This document shows, piece after piece, positions 28,021-37,940 of a DNA stretch of 64,000 nucleotides. Location: NCBI RefSeq assembly GCF_009377195.2, contig NZ_VJXX01000002.1:62001-126000 (forward strand), written 5' to 3'. The notes under the pieces were generated by a model. The model saw only the letters and a program-made list of their open reading frames with translations, had not been told where the DNA came from and searched no databases. Made by a program: the position numbers and the translations under genes. Source of the DNA: Arthrobacter bussei. GTDB taxonomy: Bacteria > Actinomycetota > Actinomycetes > Actinomycetales > Micrococcaceae. Each line of letters begins with the position of its first letter. Positions within the stretch are counted from its first letter, which is position 1.

Positions 28021-28437
28021 CTAGCGGATGAGCCGCAGGTTCAGGGCGTAGCGGTAGGGCCGTCCACGGTTCACCTGGATGCCGGCGTTCACGGAGAAGA
28101 TCGTGATGGCGACCCAGATGAGGGCGTTGACGACGGCGAAGATGCCGCCGATGTCCGGCACGAGGGACAGCAGCCAGGCCGTGAGGGCCAGAAGGGTCGG
28201 TGGGAGCGTGAAGTTCAGCGCCTCCTTCGATTCCTGGGCGGTGAACGGGCCGCGGTCCTTGAAGATGAGGAAGATCAGCAGCGAGGGGATGAACCCGAGG
28301 ATGCCGCCGAAGTGTGCGAGGGTGGCGAACTGCCGGTCCTCGGACGCCGTGAGCGGCAGGGCGTTGGCCGGAGTTCCCTCGAAGGCGGGGAGGGACGCGC
28401 TCCGTCCTTCGTGCTGATGGTCGGCGGTGTTGGACAA
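28021..28437 (-). CDS. DUF4870 membrane protein
   Basis: Small membrane protein of unknown function, 138 residues. After a polar N-terminus come three hydrophobic segments: FGGILGFIPSLLIFLIF, LPPTLLALTAWLLSLV and IGGIFAVVNALIWVAITIF, the arrangement of DUF4870. The segment ESKEALNFTL between the first two is typical of the family. The start is taken at TTG 28437 because AAAGGA lies seven bases before it; an ATG 51 bases upstream would add a non-conserved extension. It converges with hemW and lies downstream of the DUF3097 gene on the same strand. No function can be inferred. Confidence 0.8.
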   Translation of the reverse strand: MSNTADHQHEGRSASLPAFEGTPANALPLTASEDRQFATLAHFGGILGFIPSLLIFLIFKDRGPFTAQESKEALNFTLPPTLLALTAWLLSLVPDIGGIFAVVNALIWVAITIFSVNAGIQVNRGRPYRYALNLRLIR

Positions 28438-28516
28438 CGGTATTCCTTTGCTGGCTCGCGGAATTCCTCCGCCGTGACTGTGCTCCAAGGATACGGGGTG
28501 GCCACCATGGATCGCT

Positions 28517-29368
28517 TCAGGCCGTGCCCGGTGGAGCGGTCAGGAAATCGATGACCTCCTCGACGCGACCGAGCAGCGAGGGCTCAAGGTCCGCGTAGCT
28601 CCCGACGCCGCCGAGGATGCGCTTCCACCCCTGGGCGACGGCCGCCTGGTCCTGGTACGGCCAGCCGAGCCCTGCGAGGATGCCCGTCTTCCAGTCCTGA
28701 CCCCGCGGCACCACGGGCCAGGCCGTCCGCCCGAGAACGGCCGGCTTCACCGCCTGCCAGACGTCCACGTAGGGGTGCCCGACGATCAGCACGTGGTGAC
28801 GTGCTCCGGGTACGGTCATCGCCTGCTGCGCGATCCGTGACTCCTTCGTGCCGGGCAGGAGGTGGTCGACGAGGATCCCCAGGCGGCGGGTCGGTCCGGG
28901 TCCGAACGCGCGGATCGCGCCCTCGAGATCATCGACTCCGTGGAGGGGTTCGACGACGATCCCCTCCAGCCGCAGGTCGTCGCCCCACACCTTCTCCACG
29001 AGTTCGGCGTCGTGCTGGCCCTCCACCCAGATCCGGCTCGCCCGGGCCGTCCGGGCACGCGCCCCCTCGACGCGGACACTCCCCGACGCCGTTCGCGTGC
29101 GTGCTGCGGCCGGCACCGGGCGCGGGGCGACCAGCTGCACCGGAGCGCCGTCGAGCAGGAAGCCGTGTCCCAGCCTGAACGTCCTGTGTCTGCCCCGACG
29201 GTCCTCGAGCACCATGACGTGCAGTCCGCCGGACTTCTCCACGCGCACCACGGCGCCCACGAATCCGCTCTGGACGTCCTCGAGGACCATGCCCCGCTCG
29301 ACCGGGACCTCCGGGAGGGCCACGCGTCGCGGAGCCGAGATGTCCTGTGCTCCCCAGCCGTGATCCAT
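28517..29368 (-). CDS. DUF3097 family protein
   Basis: Conserved actinobacterial protein of unknown function, 283 residues. The sequence IWVEGQHDAELVEKVWGDDLR in the middle looks like the start of a Toprim-like fold, with LGILVDHLLPGTKE further on; Toprim domains cut or join nucleic acids, but activity is unknown. The N-terminal part (28-80) is a beta-rich domain. ATG 29368 is chosen because GAAGGG lies eight bases upstream; GTG 29377 is an alternative. It is divergent from hrcA. The same neighbours (hemW, DUF3097, hrcA) are common in Actinobacteria. Confidence 0.85.
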   Translation of the reverse strand: MDHGWGAQDISAPRRVALPEVPVERGMVLEDVQSGFVGAVVRVEKSGGLHVMVLEDRRGRHRTFRLGHGFLLDGAPVQLVAPRPVPAAARTRTASGSVRVEGARARTARASRIWVEGQHDAELVEKVWGDDLRLEGIVVEPLHGVDDLEGAIRAFGPGPTRRLGILVDHLLPGTKESRIAQQAMTVPGARHHVLIVGHPYVDVWQAVKPAVLGRTAWPVVPRGQDWKTGILAGLGWPYQDQAAVAQGWKRILGGVGSYADLEPSLLGRVEEVIDFLTAPPGTA

Positions 29369-29452
29369 CCCGAACACCCTTCCGACGAGGGCTCCGGCGG
29401 TATGCCGCGGCCCGGGTTGCCAATGCTAACAATCGCTCGCGACGTACTAGAC

Positions 29453-29479
29453 TTGGCACTTGGGTGTGTCGAGTGCTAA
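29453..29479 (+). promoter_or_regulatory. CIRCE operator for HrcA
   Basis: TTGGCACTT, nine bases, GAGTGCTAA. The right arm matches the CIRCE consensus fully and the left arm at seven of nine; the nine-base spacer is exact. It lies 64 bases before hrcA, beside a -10-like TAGACT (29448-29453). HrcA should repress its own operon here. Confidence 0.88.
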
Positions 29480-29543
29480 CCGCTCGGAACCACCCTGACC
29501 GCGTGCCCGTGAGGTAGGGACAGACCCGGAGGTGACTTGAGGA

Positions 29544-30557
29544 GTGAGTGAACCGCGACGCCTGGAGGTGCTCCGGGCCATCGTCGAGGACTACGTCCAC
29601 TCGAGGGAGCCGGTCGGCTCCAAGGCGCTCGTCGACCGCCATCAGCTCGGGGTGTCCTCGGCCACCATCCGCAACGACATGGCGGTGCTCGAGGAGGAGG
29701 GGCTGATCGCCGCCCCGCACACGAGCTCCGGCCGGATCCCCACGGACAAAGGCTACCGCCTGTTCGTCGACCGCATCTCGGAGGTGAAGCCCCTCTCCGG
29801 TCCGGAGAAGAAAGCCATCCAGACGCTGCTCGAGGGTGCCGAGGACGTCGACGACGTCATGGACCGGACGGTGCGGCTGCTCGCGCAGCTGACGAACCAG
29901 GTCGCCGTCGTGCAGTTCCCCCGCGTGGGAGGGGCATCGGTACGCCACATCGAGTTCGTCCTGCTCGCTCCCCAGCAGATCCTGGTGGTGCTGATCGCGA
30001 CGAGCGGGACGGTGCAGCAGCGGATGGTACGGACGCCGTCGGACATCCAGGAGAGCGAACTCGCCGAGCTCAAGCAGCGGATCCTGTCCGCGGTCTCGGG
30101 TGTCAGGCTGACGAACCTCCCCGGAGAGCTCGGCTCCGCGCTCGCGCAGTTGCCGGCCGGCCTCCGGACGCACGGGGGTACGATCGTCAGGGCGCTCGAG
30201 CAGCTGGCCGGGCTCGGCCGCGAGGACCGGATCCTGCTCGCGGGGACGGCCAACCTCGCGCGGTCCACCGGTGACTTCCCGCTGAGCATCGGCCCGATCC
30301 TCGAAGCACTCGAGGAGCAGGTGGTCATGCTGCGGCTCCTGTCCGAGATGGAGTACGACGCGCGCGGGATCTCGGTGCGGATCGGCAGCGAGAATCCCTA
30401 CGGCGGCCTCTCGGGGGCGTCCGTGGTGGCGACCGGCTACGGACCGGACGCCGGAGCGAAGCTCGGTGTCCTCGGACCCACCCGCATGGACTACCCGACC
30501 ACGATGGCCGCCGTGCGCGCCGTCGCCCGTTACCTCTCGAGGATCCTCGAGGAGTAG
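29544..30557 (+). CDS. hrcA: Heat-inducible repressor HrcA
   Basis: Represses class I heat-shock genes by binding CIRCE; its activity depends on GroEL. The 337 residues have the N-terminal winged helix (RRLEVLRAIVEDYVHSREPV, then LGVSSATIRNDMAVLEEEG) and the GAF-like C-terminal domain. GTG 29544 follows GAGG. A CIRCE site lies just upstream, so autoregulation is expected. dnaJ follows 76 bases later and is probably in the same unit. No grpE or dnaK is nearby, which fits Actinobacteria, where HspR usually controls dnaK and HrcA controls groEL. Confidence 0.95.
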   Translation: MSEPRRLEVLRAIVEDYVHSREPVGSKALVDRHQLGVSSATIRNDMAVLEEEGLIAAPHTSSGRIPTDKGYRLFVDRISEVKPLSGPEKKAIQTLLEGAEDVDDVMDRTVRLLAQLTNQVAVVQFPRVGGASVRHIEFVLLAPQQILVVLIATSGTVQQRMVRTPSDIQESELAELKQRILSAVSGVRLTNLPGELGSALAQLPAGLRTHGGTIVRALEQLAGLGREDRILLAGTANLARSTGDFPLSIGPILEALEEQVVMLRLLSEMEYDARGISVRIGSENPYGGLSGASVVATGYGPDAGAKLGVLGPTRMDYPTTMAAVRAVARYLSRILEE

Positions 30558-30633
30558 CGGGGCCCGCAGGATTCCCACCGGCACTGCCGGTGAGCAGACG
30601 ACAGTTGTCTCCAACAGGAAGTGATGTGCACGA

Positions 30634-31764
30634 GTGAGTAATCACTATGAGGTCCTCGGTGTGGCGCAGGGCGCGACCGGGGAGGAAATCAAGAAGGCTT
30701 ACCGCAAGCTGGCCCGCAAGCTCCACCCGGACGTCAACCCGAGCGATGATGCGGCCGAGGAGTTCAAGCTGGTCACCCGCGCCTACGAGGTGCTGTCCGA
30801 CCCCCAGAAGCGTCGCGTGTACGACACGACCGGGAACGAGAACGGGACGGACACCGGCTACGGCTCGGGCTACTCCGGCTCCGGGTTCGCCTTCCAGGAC
30901 ATCTTCGAGACGTTCTTCGGGGGCAGCGGCCAGCAGGGCGGCGCCCCGTCCCGGACGCGCCGTGGCCAGGACGCGCTGATCAACGTGCGGATCGACCTGA
31001 AGGACGCCGTCTTCGGCGCCAACAAGAAGATCGAGGTGGACACCGCCGAGGTGTGCCCCACCTGCGACGGCTCCTGCTGCCAGCCCGGTACCTCACCACG
31101 CACCTGCGACATCTGCGGTGGCTCCGGACAGGTCCAGCGGGCCGTCCGGTCCATTCTCGGCCAGGTCATGACCAGCGCGCCGTGCGGTACCTGCCAGGGT
31201 TACGGCACCGTCATCCCGAGCCCCTGCCACGAGTGCAGCGGCGAGGGACGCATCCGTGCCCGCCGGACCCTGACCATCAAGGTCCCCGCAGGCGTGAGCA
31301 CCGGCACTCGCATCCAGCTCGGCGGCCAGGGTGAGGCCGGGATCGCCGGTGGCCCCCAGGGTGATCTCTATGTGGAGATCCGGGTCAACACGGATTCCAC
31401 CTTCCTGCGTGACGGCGACGACCTCCACGTGACGCTGAGCGTCCCCATGACGGCGGCAGCGCTCGGAACCTCCGTCCACCTGGACACCTTCGACGGCGAC
31501 CAGGAGCTGACGATCAAGCCGGGCACGCAGTCCGGGGAGATCCTGACCCTCCGCGGGCTCGGCGTCACGCACCTGCGCAACCAGGGCAGGGGAGACCTCC
31601 GCGTCCACCTCAATGTTGAGACGCCACGCAACGTCGACCACCAGCAGGAGGAACTCCTCCGGAAGCTGGCCGAGCTCCGTAACGAGGAATACACCGACGG
31701 TCAGCTGGCGAGCAGTGGCTCCGGCGTCTTCGCCCGCCTGCGGGAGCGGCTCGGGAACCGCTGA
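30634..31764 (+). CDS. dnaJ: Chaperone DnaJ (second, hrcA-linked copy)
   Basis: Hsp40 co-chaperone that delivers unfolded protein to DnaK and stimulates its ATPase. The 376 residues have a J domain with HPD at 31-33, a Gly-rich region (67-100), a zinc domain with four CxxC pairs (141/144, 158/161, 184/187, 198/201) and the C-terminal substrate-binding domains. In the first zinc repeat the usual final Gly is Cys (CPTCDGSCC), which I recall as common in the actinobacterial DnaJ2 group. The GTG start follows a weak ribosome site. rsmE begins two bases after its stop. Confidence 0.94.
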   Translation: MSNHYEVLGVAQGATGEEIKKAYRKLARKLHPDVNPSDDAAEEFKLVTRAYEVLSDPQKRRVYDTTGNENGTDTGYGSGYSGSGFAFQDIFETFFGGSGQQGGAPSRTRRGQDALINVRIDLKDAVFGANKKIEVDTAEVCPTCDGSCCQPGTSPRTCDICGGSGQVQRAVRSILGQVMTSAPCGTCQGYGTVIPSPCHECSGEGRIRARRTLTIKVPAGVSTGTRIQLGGQGEAGIAGGPQGDLYVEIRVNTDSTFLRDGDDLHVTLSVPMTAAALGTSVHLDTFDGDQELTIKPGTQSGEILTLRGLGVTHLRNQGRGDLRVHLNVETPRNVDHQQEELLRKLAELRNEEYTDGQLASSGSGVFARLRERLGNR

Positions 31765-31766
31765 CC

Positions 31767-32534
31767 ATGACGCGTCCGCTGTTCTTCGCGCCGGGCACCG
31801 AGGTCCGTTCCGCCCGACCCGGGGGCGCCTTCGTCCTCGGGGGTGACGAGGGACGCCATGCCGCCACGGTGCGTCGACTGGGCCAGGGCGAGCGGATCGA
31901 TGTCTCGGACTCCGCGGGGTACCGCCTGACCGGTGTCATCGCCGCCGTCGGAGCGGGGACCGTCGAGCTCACGGTCGAAAGTGCCGGGCAGGACCCCGCA
32001 CCCCTCCACCGTCTCGTCCTCGTCCAGGCCCTGGCGAAGGCCGGCCGCGACGAACAGGCGGTGGAGGCGGCGACGGAACTGGGGGTCGACGCGGTGGTGC
32101 CGTGGCATGCCGAGCGGAGCATCGTGCGGTGGCGGGGGGAGAAGGCGGAGAAGGGCCGGCAGAAGTGGCTGTCCCTCGTGACTGCCGCGTCGAAGCAGTC
32201 GCGGCGGTCGTTCGTCCCCGACGTCCTCCCCGTCATGGACACCGCCGGGCTCACCGCGTGGACCGCCTCGGTCGATCACGTCGTCGTGCTGCACGAGGAC
32301 GCCGACGCCTCGCTGTCCGATCACCTCGCCGTGCTCCGCAGTTCCGGCGGACTCGACGGGCCGACGACCACGGCCGTCGTCGTCGGACCCGAGGGCGGGA
32401 TCGGCGACGCGGAACTCGGGAAGCTGCGATCCGCGGGCGCCGAGAGCGCTCGGCTGGGGCCGCACGTGCTGCGGTCCTCGTCCGCCGGTCCGGCGGCCCT
32501 CGTCCTGCTGAACCACCTGCTGGGGCGCTGGTAG
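31767..32534 (+). CDS. rsmE: 16S rRNA (uracil-1498-N3)-methyltransferase
   Basis: Methylates N3 of U1498 in 16S rRNA, using S-adenosylmethionine. The 255 residues have an N-terminal PUA-like domain and a C-terminal SPOUT domain with VVVGPEGGIGDAEL (the SAM-binding knot) and LGPHVLRSSSAGPAAL. The ATG is two bases after the dnaJ stop, so the genes are coupled; the dnaJ-rsmE pair is widely conserved. The last 23 bases of the gene are copied imperfectly a short way downstream. It converges with the GerMN-domain gene. Confidence 0.93.
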   Translation: MTRPLFFAPGTEVRSARPGGAFVLGGDEGRHAATVRRLGQGERIDVSDSAGYRLTGVIAAVGAGTVELTVESAGQDPAPLHRLVLVQALAKAGRDEQAVEAATELGVDAVVPWHAERSIVRWRGEKAEKGRQKWLSLVTAASKQSRRSFVPDVLPVMDTAGLTAWTASVDHVVVLHEDADASLSDHLAVLRSSGGLDGPTTTAVVVGPEGGIGDAELGKLRSAGAESARLGPHVLRSSSAGPAALVLLNHLLGRW

Positions 32535-32564
32535 ACGCTCGACCACCTGCCCGGGCGCTGGTGG
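32512..32564 (+). repeat. Imperfect copy of the rsmE 3' end
   Basis: The last 23 bases of rsmE including its TAG (32512-32534) recur at 32542-32564 with 20 matches; shared blocks are ACCACCTGC and GGGCGCTGGT. Confidence 0.7.
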
Positions 32565-32589
32565 CCGCACGGCATGGAGGCGAATCAGG

Positions 32590-33579
32590 TCAGCGGACGA
32601 CGACGGACTTCGAGTCCTCGGCGACACCGTCGCCCGAGGGCGCCGAGACCGTGATGTCGTAGCTCCCCGGGGGCAGGCCGACGGCGAAGGAATAGGCGCC
32701 CGGTGCACCATCCGCCGGCACGATGTCGACCACGCCGTCCAGGAACAGGTCCGTGCCGCCGGCGGAGCCCTCGGACCTGCGATCGATGCGCCAGACCACG
32801 GAGTCGTCTCCAGCGGGCCCCAGCCCGTGGACGGTGAGGCTCTCGCTGCCGAGTTCGACGCCCTGCTGCGGGTCGATGATCCACACCGGAGCGAGGACGC
32901 CGGTGTCCCTGGTCAGTTGCCCGCCGAGGTCAACCGACCCGAAGGCCCGGTAGTCCGCGGTCCCGTCGACCAGCACCACGACGGAGCTGGCTTCACCGCC
33001 CGTGATGAGACCGCCGTCCGACGCCGCCGCCGTCGCCGTGAACACCAGTTGCTGCAGTGCGAGCCGGGCATCCTCCTCGTCGAGGCGCTGCGCCAGGGCG
33101 TCGGAGGAGATGTCGAGGGTGATGACATTCCTCGTCGAGACGGAGGAACTGATGCTCGAGGCGGGATCCCAGGGGGAGGTGTAGTCGGGGTCCAGGGGTT
33201 CGCCCTCGGTCATGATCCGCACGGCTTCGGAGATGGGATCACCGCTCGACGCGGCAGGGGAGGGCAGGAACTCCCGGAAGAGCCTGTCCGCCCCGTTCAC
33301 ATCACCCAGCCAGTAGACCGGCACGAGCGGCCGCGAGGTATCCGCCGGCCCCGCAGCGGCACCCTGCGACTCCAGGGCCTCCTCGGACGGGGCGCCGGTG
33401 ACGGTTCCCTGACCGGAGGCCTCGACCGGTCGGGCCAGGTCCGTCCTCGCGGCACTGCCCTCGAACACGTCGAGATTCGGGACGAGGAAGACGCTGCTCG
33501 CCACCAGGACGCCGCCGGAGACGAGCAGGATCCCGCGGAGGCCGAGCCTGCTCTGCCGGAGGGGGTCCTGGCTGTTCAT
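32590..33579 (-). CDS. GerMN-domain membrane-anchored protein
   Basis: Envelope protein of 329 residues. One N-terminal membrane segment (LGLRGILLVSGGVLVASSVFL cut at about 12-32) is followed by a Ser/Ala/Thr linker, a GerMN domain (about 85-215, beginning VPVYWLGDVNG) and a C-terminal Ig-like domain (about 230-320) of the type called Gmad2. GerMN domains occur in spore germination proteins and in envelope lipoproteins such as LpqB; this organism is not expected to sporulate, so a cell-envelope role is more likely. AAAGGGG before the ATG supports the start. It is alone on its strand between rsmE and phoH. Confidence 0.78.
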   Translation of the reverse strand: MNSQDPLRQSRLGLRGILLVSGGVLVASSVFLVPNLDVFEGSAARTDLARPVEASGQGTVTGAPSEEALESQGAAAGPADTSRPLVPVYWLGDVNGADRLFREFLPSPAASSGDPISEAVRIMTEGEPLDPDYTSPWDPASSISSSVSTRNVITLDISSDALAQRLDEEDARLALQQLVFTATAAASDGGLITGGEASSVVVLVDGTADYRAFGSVDLGGQLTRDTGVLAPVWIIDPQQGVELGSESLTVHGLGPAGDDSVVWRIDRRSEGSAGGTDLFLDGVVDIVPADGAPGAYSFAVGLPPGSYDITVSAPSGDGVAEDSKSVVVR

Positions 33580-34030
33580 GCTGGCCCCTTTCCGTCAGGC
33601 GCTTCCGGGCGCGATGGGTCGATCGGTACGAAATTCTCGGGTGACGAGCGGGCACCGGGGGTGCTGTCGCCAGGCCGGCCGCAGGACGAGGTTTCCCTGC
33701 CGGACCTGAATCAGCTTGGCACAGCCGGAAGGGCGGTCCCGCAGGAATACGAGGGGTGTGGAGGACTGAAACCGGATCGATACGAAGCCGTTGCCGATTC
33801 GCGACGGGGAGTTGCGGCGTCGGCAGCCCCGGGAGGTGTCGCGCGCCGTCGTGCGCCCGGTGCATCGACTCCTGCTGCGCCGTGGTGTATGACGTAGGAT
33901 TAAGGTCTCTGCCATCTGTCGAACCCGGCCGCCCTGAACGGGCGGACACGGTTGCGGCACACGGCTACACGGGCACGGAGCCGGGACGACAACGCGAACG
34001 AGGGGCGATCGAAGGCCGCAGGGCCGAGCT
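33580..34030. other. 451-base region without a gene, upstream of phoH
   Basis: No coding frame here looks convincing on either strand. A -10-like TAGGAT lies at 33895-33900, and a six-base hairpin CCGCCC/GGGCGG with loop TGAAC at 33929-33945 could be in the phoH leader. The length is unusual for this compact window. Confidence 0.5.
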
Positions 34031-35065
34031 ATGAGCGAATCTTCAACAGGGATCAACGTGGCAGGACTGGATACGAGGACCGTCTACTTCGACTCGACGG
34101 AGCAGATGGTGCAGGCACTGGGCTCCAATGACGAGGCCCTCCGCCTGATCGAGGAGTCCTTTCCCGGCGTCGGCCTCCAGGCCAGGGGCAATGAGCTCAC
34201 CATCTCCGGGCCGTCGGCCGACGTGCTGCGCACCGAGCGCCTCGTCAGCGAGATCCGCACCATGGCGAGCAACAACGCGACCGTCTCCCCGCAGGTGCTC
34301 GAGCAGCTCGTGACGATGCTCAAGACACAGAGCGCCGCACGACCCTCCGAGGTGCTCTCGGTCAACATCCTCTCCTCCCGCGGGAAGACGATCCGCCCGA
34401 AGACCCTGAACCAGAGCACCTACGTTGAAGCGATCGACCGCAACACGATCGTCTTCGGCATCGGACCCGCGGGTACCGGCAAGACCTACCTGGCGATGGC
34501 CAAGGCGGTGCAGGCCCTGCAGCAGAAGGAGGTCAACCGGATCATCCTGACCCGGCCCGCCGTCGAGGCAGGGGAGCGTCTCGGCTTCCTGCCGGGAACG
34601 CTCAACGACAAGATCGATCCGTATCTCCGCCCGCTGTACGACGCCCTGCACGACATGATGGACCCCGACTCGATCCCGCGCCTGATGGCCGCCGGCACGA
34701 TCGAGGTGGCCCCGCTCGCCTACATGCGCGGCCGGACGCTCAACGACGCCTTCATCATCCTCGACGAGGCACAGAACACGACGCCGGAGCAGATGAAGAT
34801 GTTCCTCACGCGGCTCGGGTTCGGCTCCAAGATGGTCGTGACCGGGGACGTCACCCAGGTGGACCTGCCGAACGGGACCAGTTCAGGACTGCGTATCGTG
34901 AGCGAGATCCTGCGCGACGTCGACGATGTCTACTTCAGCGAACTCGACGCCTCGGACGTGGTGCGCCATCGCCTCGTGGGCGACATCGTCAGCGCCTACA
35001 GCGCCTGGGACGAGGAGCAGCGCGGCAGCCAGCAGCGCTCCGGCCGCCCGGTGACCGGCCGATGA
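34031..35065 (+). CDS. PhoH-like ATPase
   Basis: P-loop ATPase of the PhoH family, 344 residues, linked by its usual partner YbeY to RNA metabolism; phosphate-starvation control is known only for some members. An N-terminal KH-like part (about 15-80) is followed by the ATPase core with Walker A GPAGTGKT (145-152) and Walker [12 protein letters not shown]. Its stop overlaps the ybeY ATG (ATGA), so the two are translated together. The order phoH-ybeY-CNNM-era is standard in Actinobacteria. The start at ATG 34031 lacks a clear ribosome site; an in-frame alternative is not evident. Confidence 0.9.
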   Translation: MSESSTGINVAGLDTRTVYFDSTEQMVQALGSNDEALRLIEESFPGVGLQARGNELTISGPSADVLRTERLVSEIRTMASNNATVSPQVLEQLVTMLKTQSAARPSEVLSVNILSSRGKTIRPKTLNQSTYVEAIDRNTIVFGIGPAGTGKTYLAMAKAVQALQQKEVNRIILTRPAVEAGERLGFLPGTLNDKIDPYLRPLYDALHDMMDPDSIPRLMAAGTIEVAPLAYMRGRTLNDAFIILDEAQNTTPEQMKMFLTRLGFGSKMVVTGDVTQVDLPNGTSSGLRIVSEILRDVDDVYFSELDASDVVRHRLVGDIVSAYSAWDEEQRGSQQRSGRPVTGR

Positions 35066-35531
35066 GCGTCGAGGTCAACAACGAGTCCGGGTACGACGTC
35101 GACGAGGAGTCCCTCGTCCGGCTGACCAATTTCCTGTTCGAATCGCTGTTCATCCATCCCGAGGCCGAGTTGTCCGTCATCCTCGTGGACACCGCCGCGA
35201 TGGAGAAACTCCATGTCGAGTGGATGGACGAGCCGGGCCCCACCGACGTGCTCTCCTTCCCCATGGACGAACTACGGCCGGGGACCGCGGGCCGGGTGAC
35301 ACCCGCGGGGCTCCTCGGTGACATCGTGCTGTGCCCCGAGGTGGCCGCTGCACAGGGTGCGGCTGCAGGCCATGGGACCCGGGACGAGCTGCTGCTGCTG
35401 ACCACCCACGGTGTCCTGCACCTTCTCGGCTTCGACCACGCGGAGCCCGACGAGGAGAAGGAGATGTTCGGCCTGCAGCGCCAGCTGCTCGCGGACTTCC
35501 TCGGCGGCGACGCCCCCCGGGAGACCCGCGC

Positions 35532-35535
<4 letters not shown>
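35062..35535 (+). CDS. ybeY: Endoribonuclease YbeY (rRNA maturation factor)
   Basis: Metal-dependent RNase needed for 16S rRNA 3'-end maturation and ribosome quality control. The zinc motif [11 protein letters not shown] is complete (His116, His120, His126), and the STDVLSFPM-like segment reads [11 protein letters not shown] (60-70). At 157 residues it has family length. It overlaps phoH upstream by four bases and the CNNM gene downstream by four bases (its TGA inside TTGA), so the three are coupled. Confidence 0.94.
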
Positions 35536-36828
<1,293 letters not shown>

Positions 36829-36842
<14 letters not shown>

Positions 36843-37758
36843 GCACAGGGCGGGGTTCGTCTCGCTCGTCGGACGCCCGAACGCCGGGAAATCGACTCTC
36901 ACCAACGCCCTGGTGGGCCAGAAGGTCGCCATCACGTCCGCCAAGCCCCAGACCACCCGCCACACCATCCGCGGGATCGTCAACCGGGATGACGCACAGA
37001 TCGTGCTCGTCGACACACCCGGCCTGCACCGTCCGAGGACGCTGCTCGGGCAGCGCCTGAACGACCTCGTCGCGGACACGCTGGCCGAGGTCGACGCCGT
37101 CGGATTCTGCCTGCCCGCCAACGAGAAGATCGGTCCGGGCGACCGCTTCATCGCCGAGCAGCTCGCACGCCTGCGTCGCAAGCCGCTGATCGCCGTCGTC
37201 ACCAAGACGGACCTCGTCGACCGCAGGTCGCTGACCGAACAGCTGCTGGCCGTCGCGAAGCTCGGCACCGAGGTCGCCGGACCCGAGGGGTGGGCCGACA
37301 TCGTGCCCGTCTCCGCCGCCGACGGCTTCCAGGTGGACACCGTGGCCGACGTCTTCAGCCGGCACATGCCCGAGTCGCCCGTCCTGTACCCGGACGGCGA
37401 GCTCACCGACGAGCCCGAGGCGATCATGGTCGCCGAACTCGTAAGGGAGGCGGCTCTCGAGGGAGTGCGTGACGAGCTGCCGCACTCCCTCGCCGTCGTC
37501 GTCGAGGAGATGATTCCCCGCGAGGGGCGCAGCGAGGACAATCCGTTGCTGGACGTCCACGTCAACCTCTATGTCGAGCGGCCGTCCCAGAAGGCCATCA
37601 TCATCGGGAAGGGCGGTGCCCGCCTCCGTGAGGTGGGCACCAACGCGCGGCGTGGGATCGAGGCGCTGCTCGGTACGCGGATCTACCTGGACCTCCACGT
37701 CAAGGTCGCCAAGGACTGGCAGCGCGACCCCAAGCAGCTCGTCAAGCTCGGCTTCTGA
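36829..37758 (+). CDS. era: GTPase Era
   Basis: Essential GTPase that binds the 3' end of 16S rRNA and assists 30S assembly. The 309 residues carry G1 GRPNAGKST (15-23), G3 DTPG (62-65), G4 as TKTD (in VVTKTDLVD) and a C-terminal KH domain with the IIIGKGGARLREVG loop. G4 departs from the classic NKxD, which I believe is common in actinobacterial Era. Its ATG lies inside the end of the CNNM gene. In many Actinobacteria recO and uppS follow soon after; here about 5.9 kb of other genes lie between. Confidence 0.95.
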
Positions 37759-37940
37759 CGGGCACCAACGCCCCGCCCCGGTCGTTGGGAGCACAGCGGG
37801 GTCCCGTCCCGTGCACCGTGGATCACCGACGATCCGGTCCCTCCACTCCGTCGGGGCGCGCCGCGGGTGCGCCGCGCACCCGGGCGAGCGGACGGTGACA
37901 GAATGATCCGAATCGTCCAGCCATCCGAAGGAGCCCGGGC

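Noticed and set aside
32827-33897. A plus-strand frame antisense to the GerMN gene running into the spacer before phoH
   Set aside because: No start near the unshadowed part, no ribosome site, and no recognisable domain.
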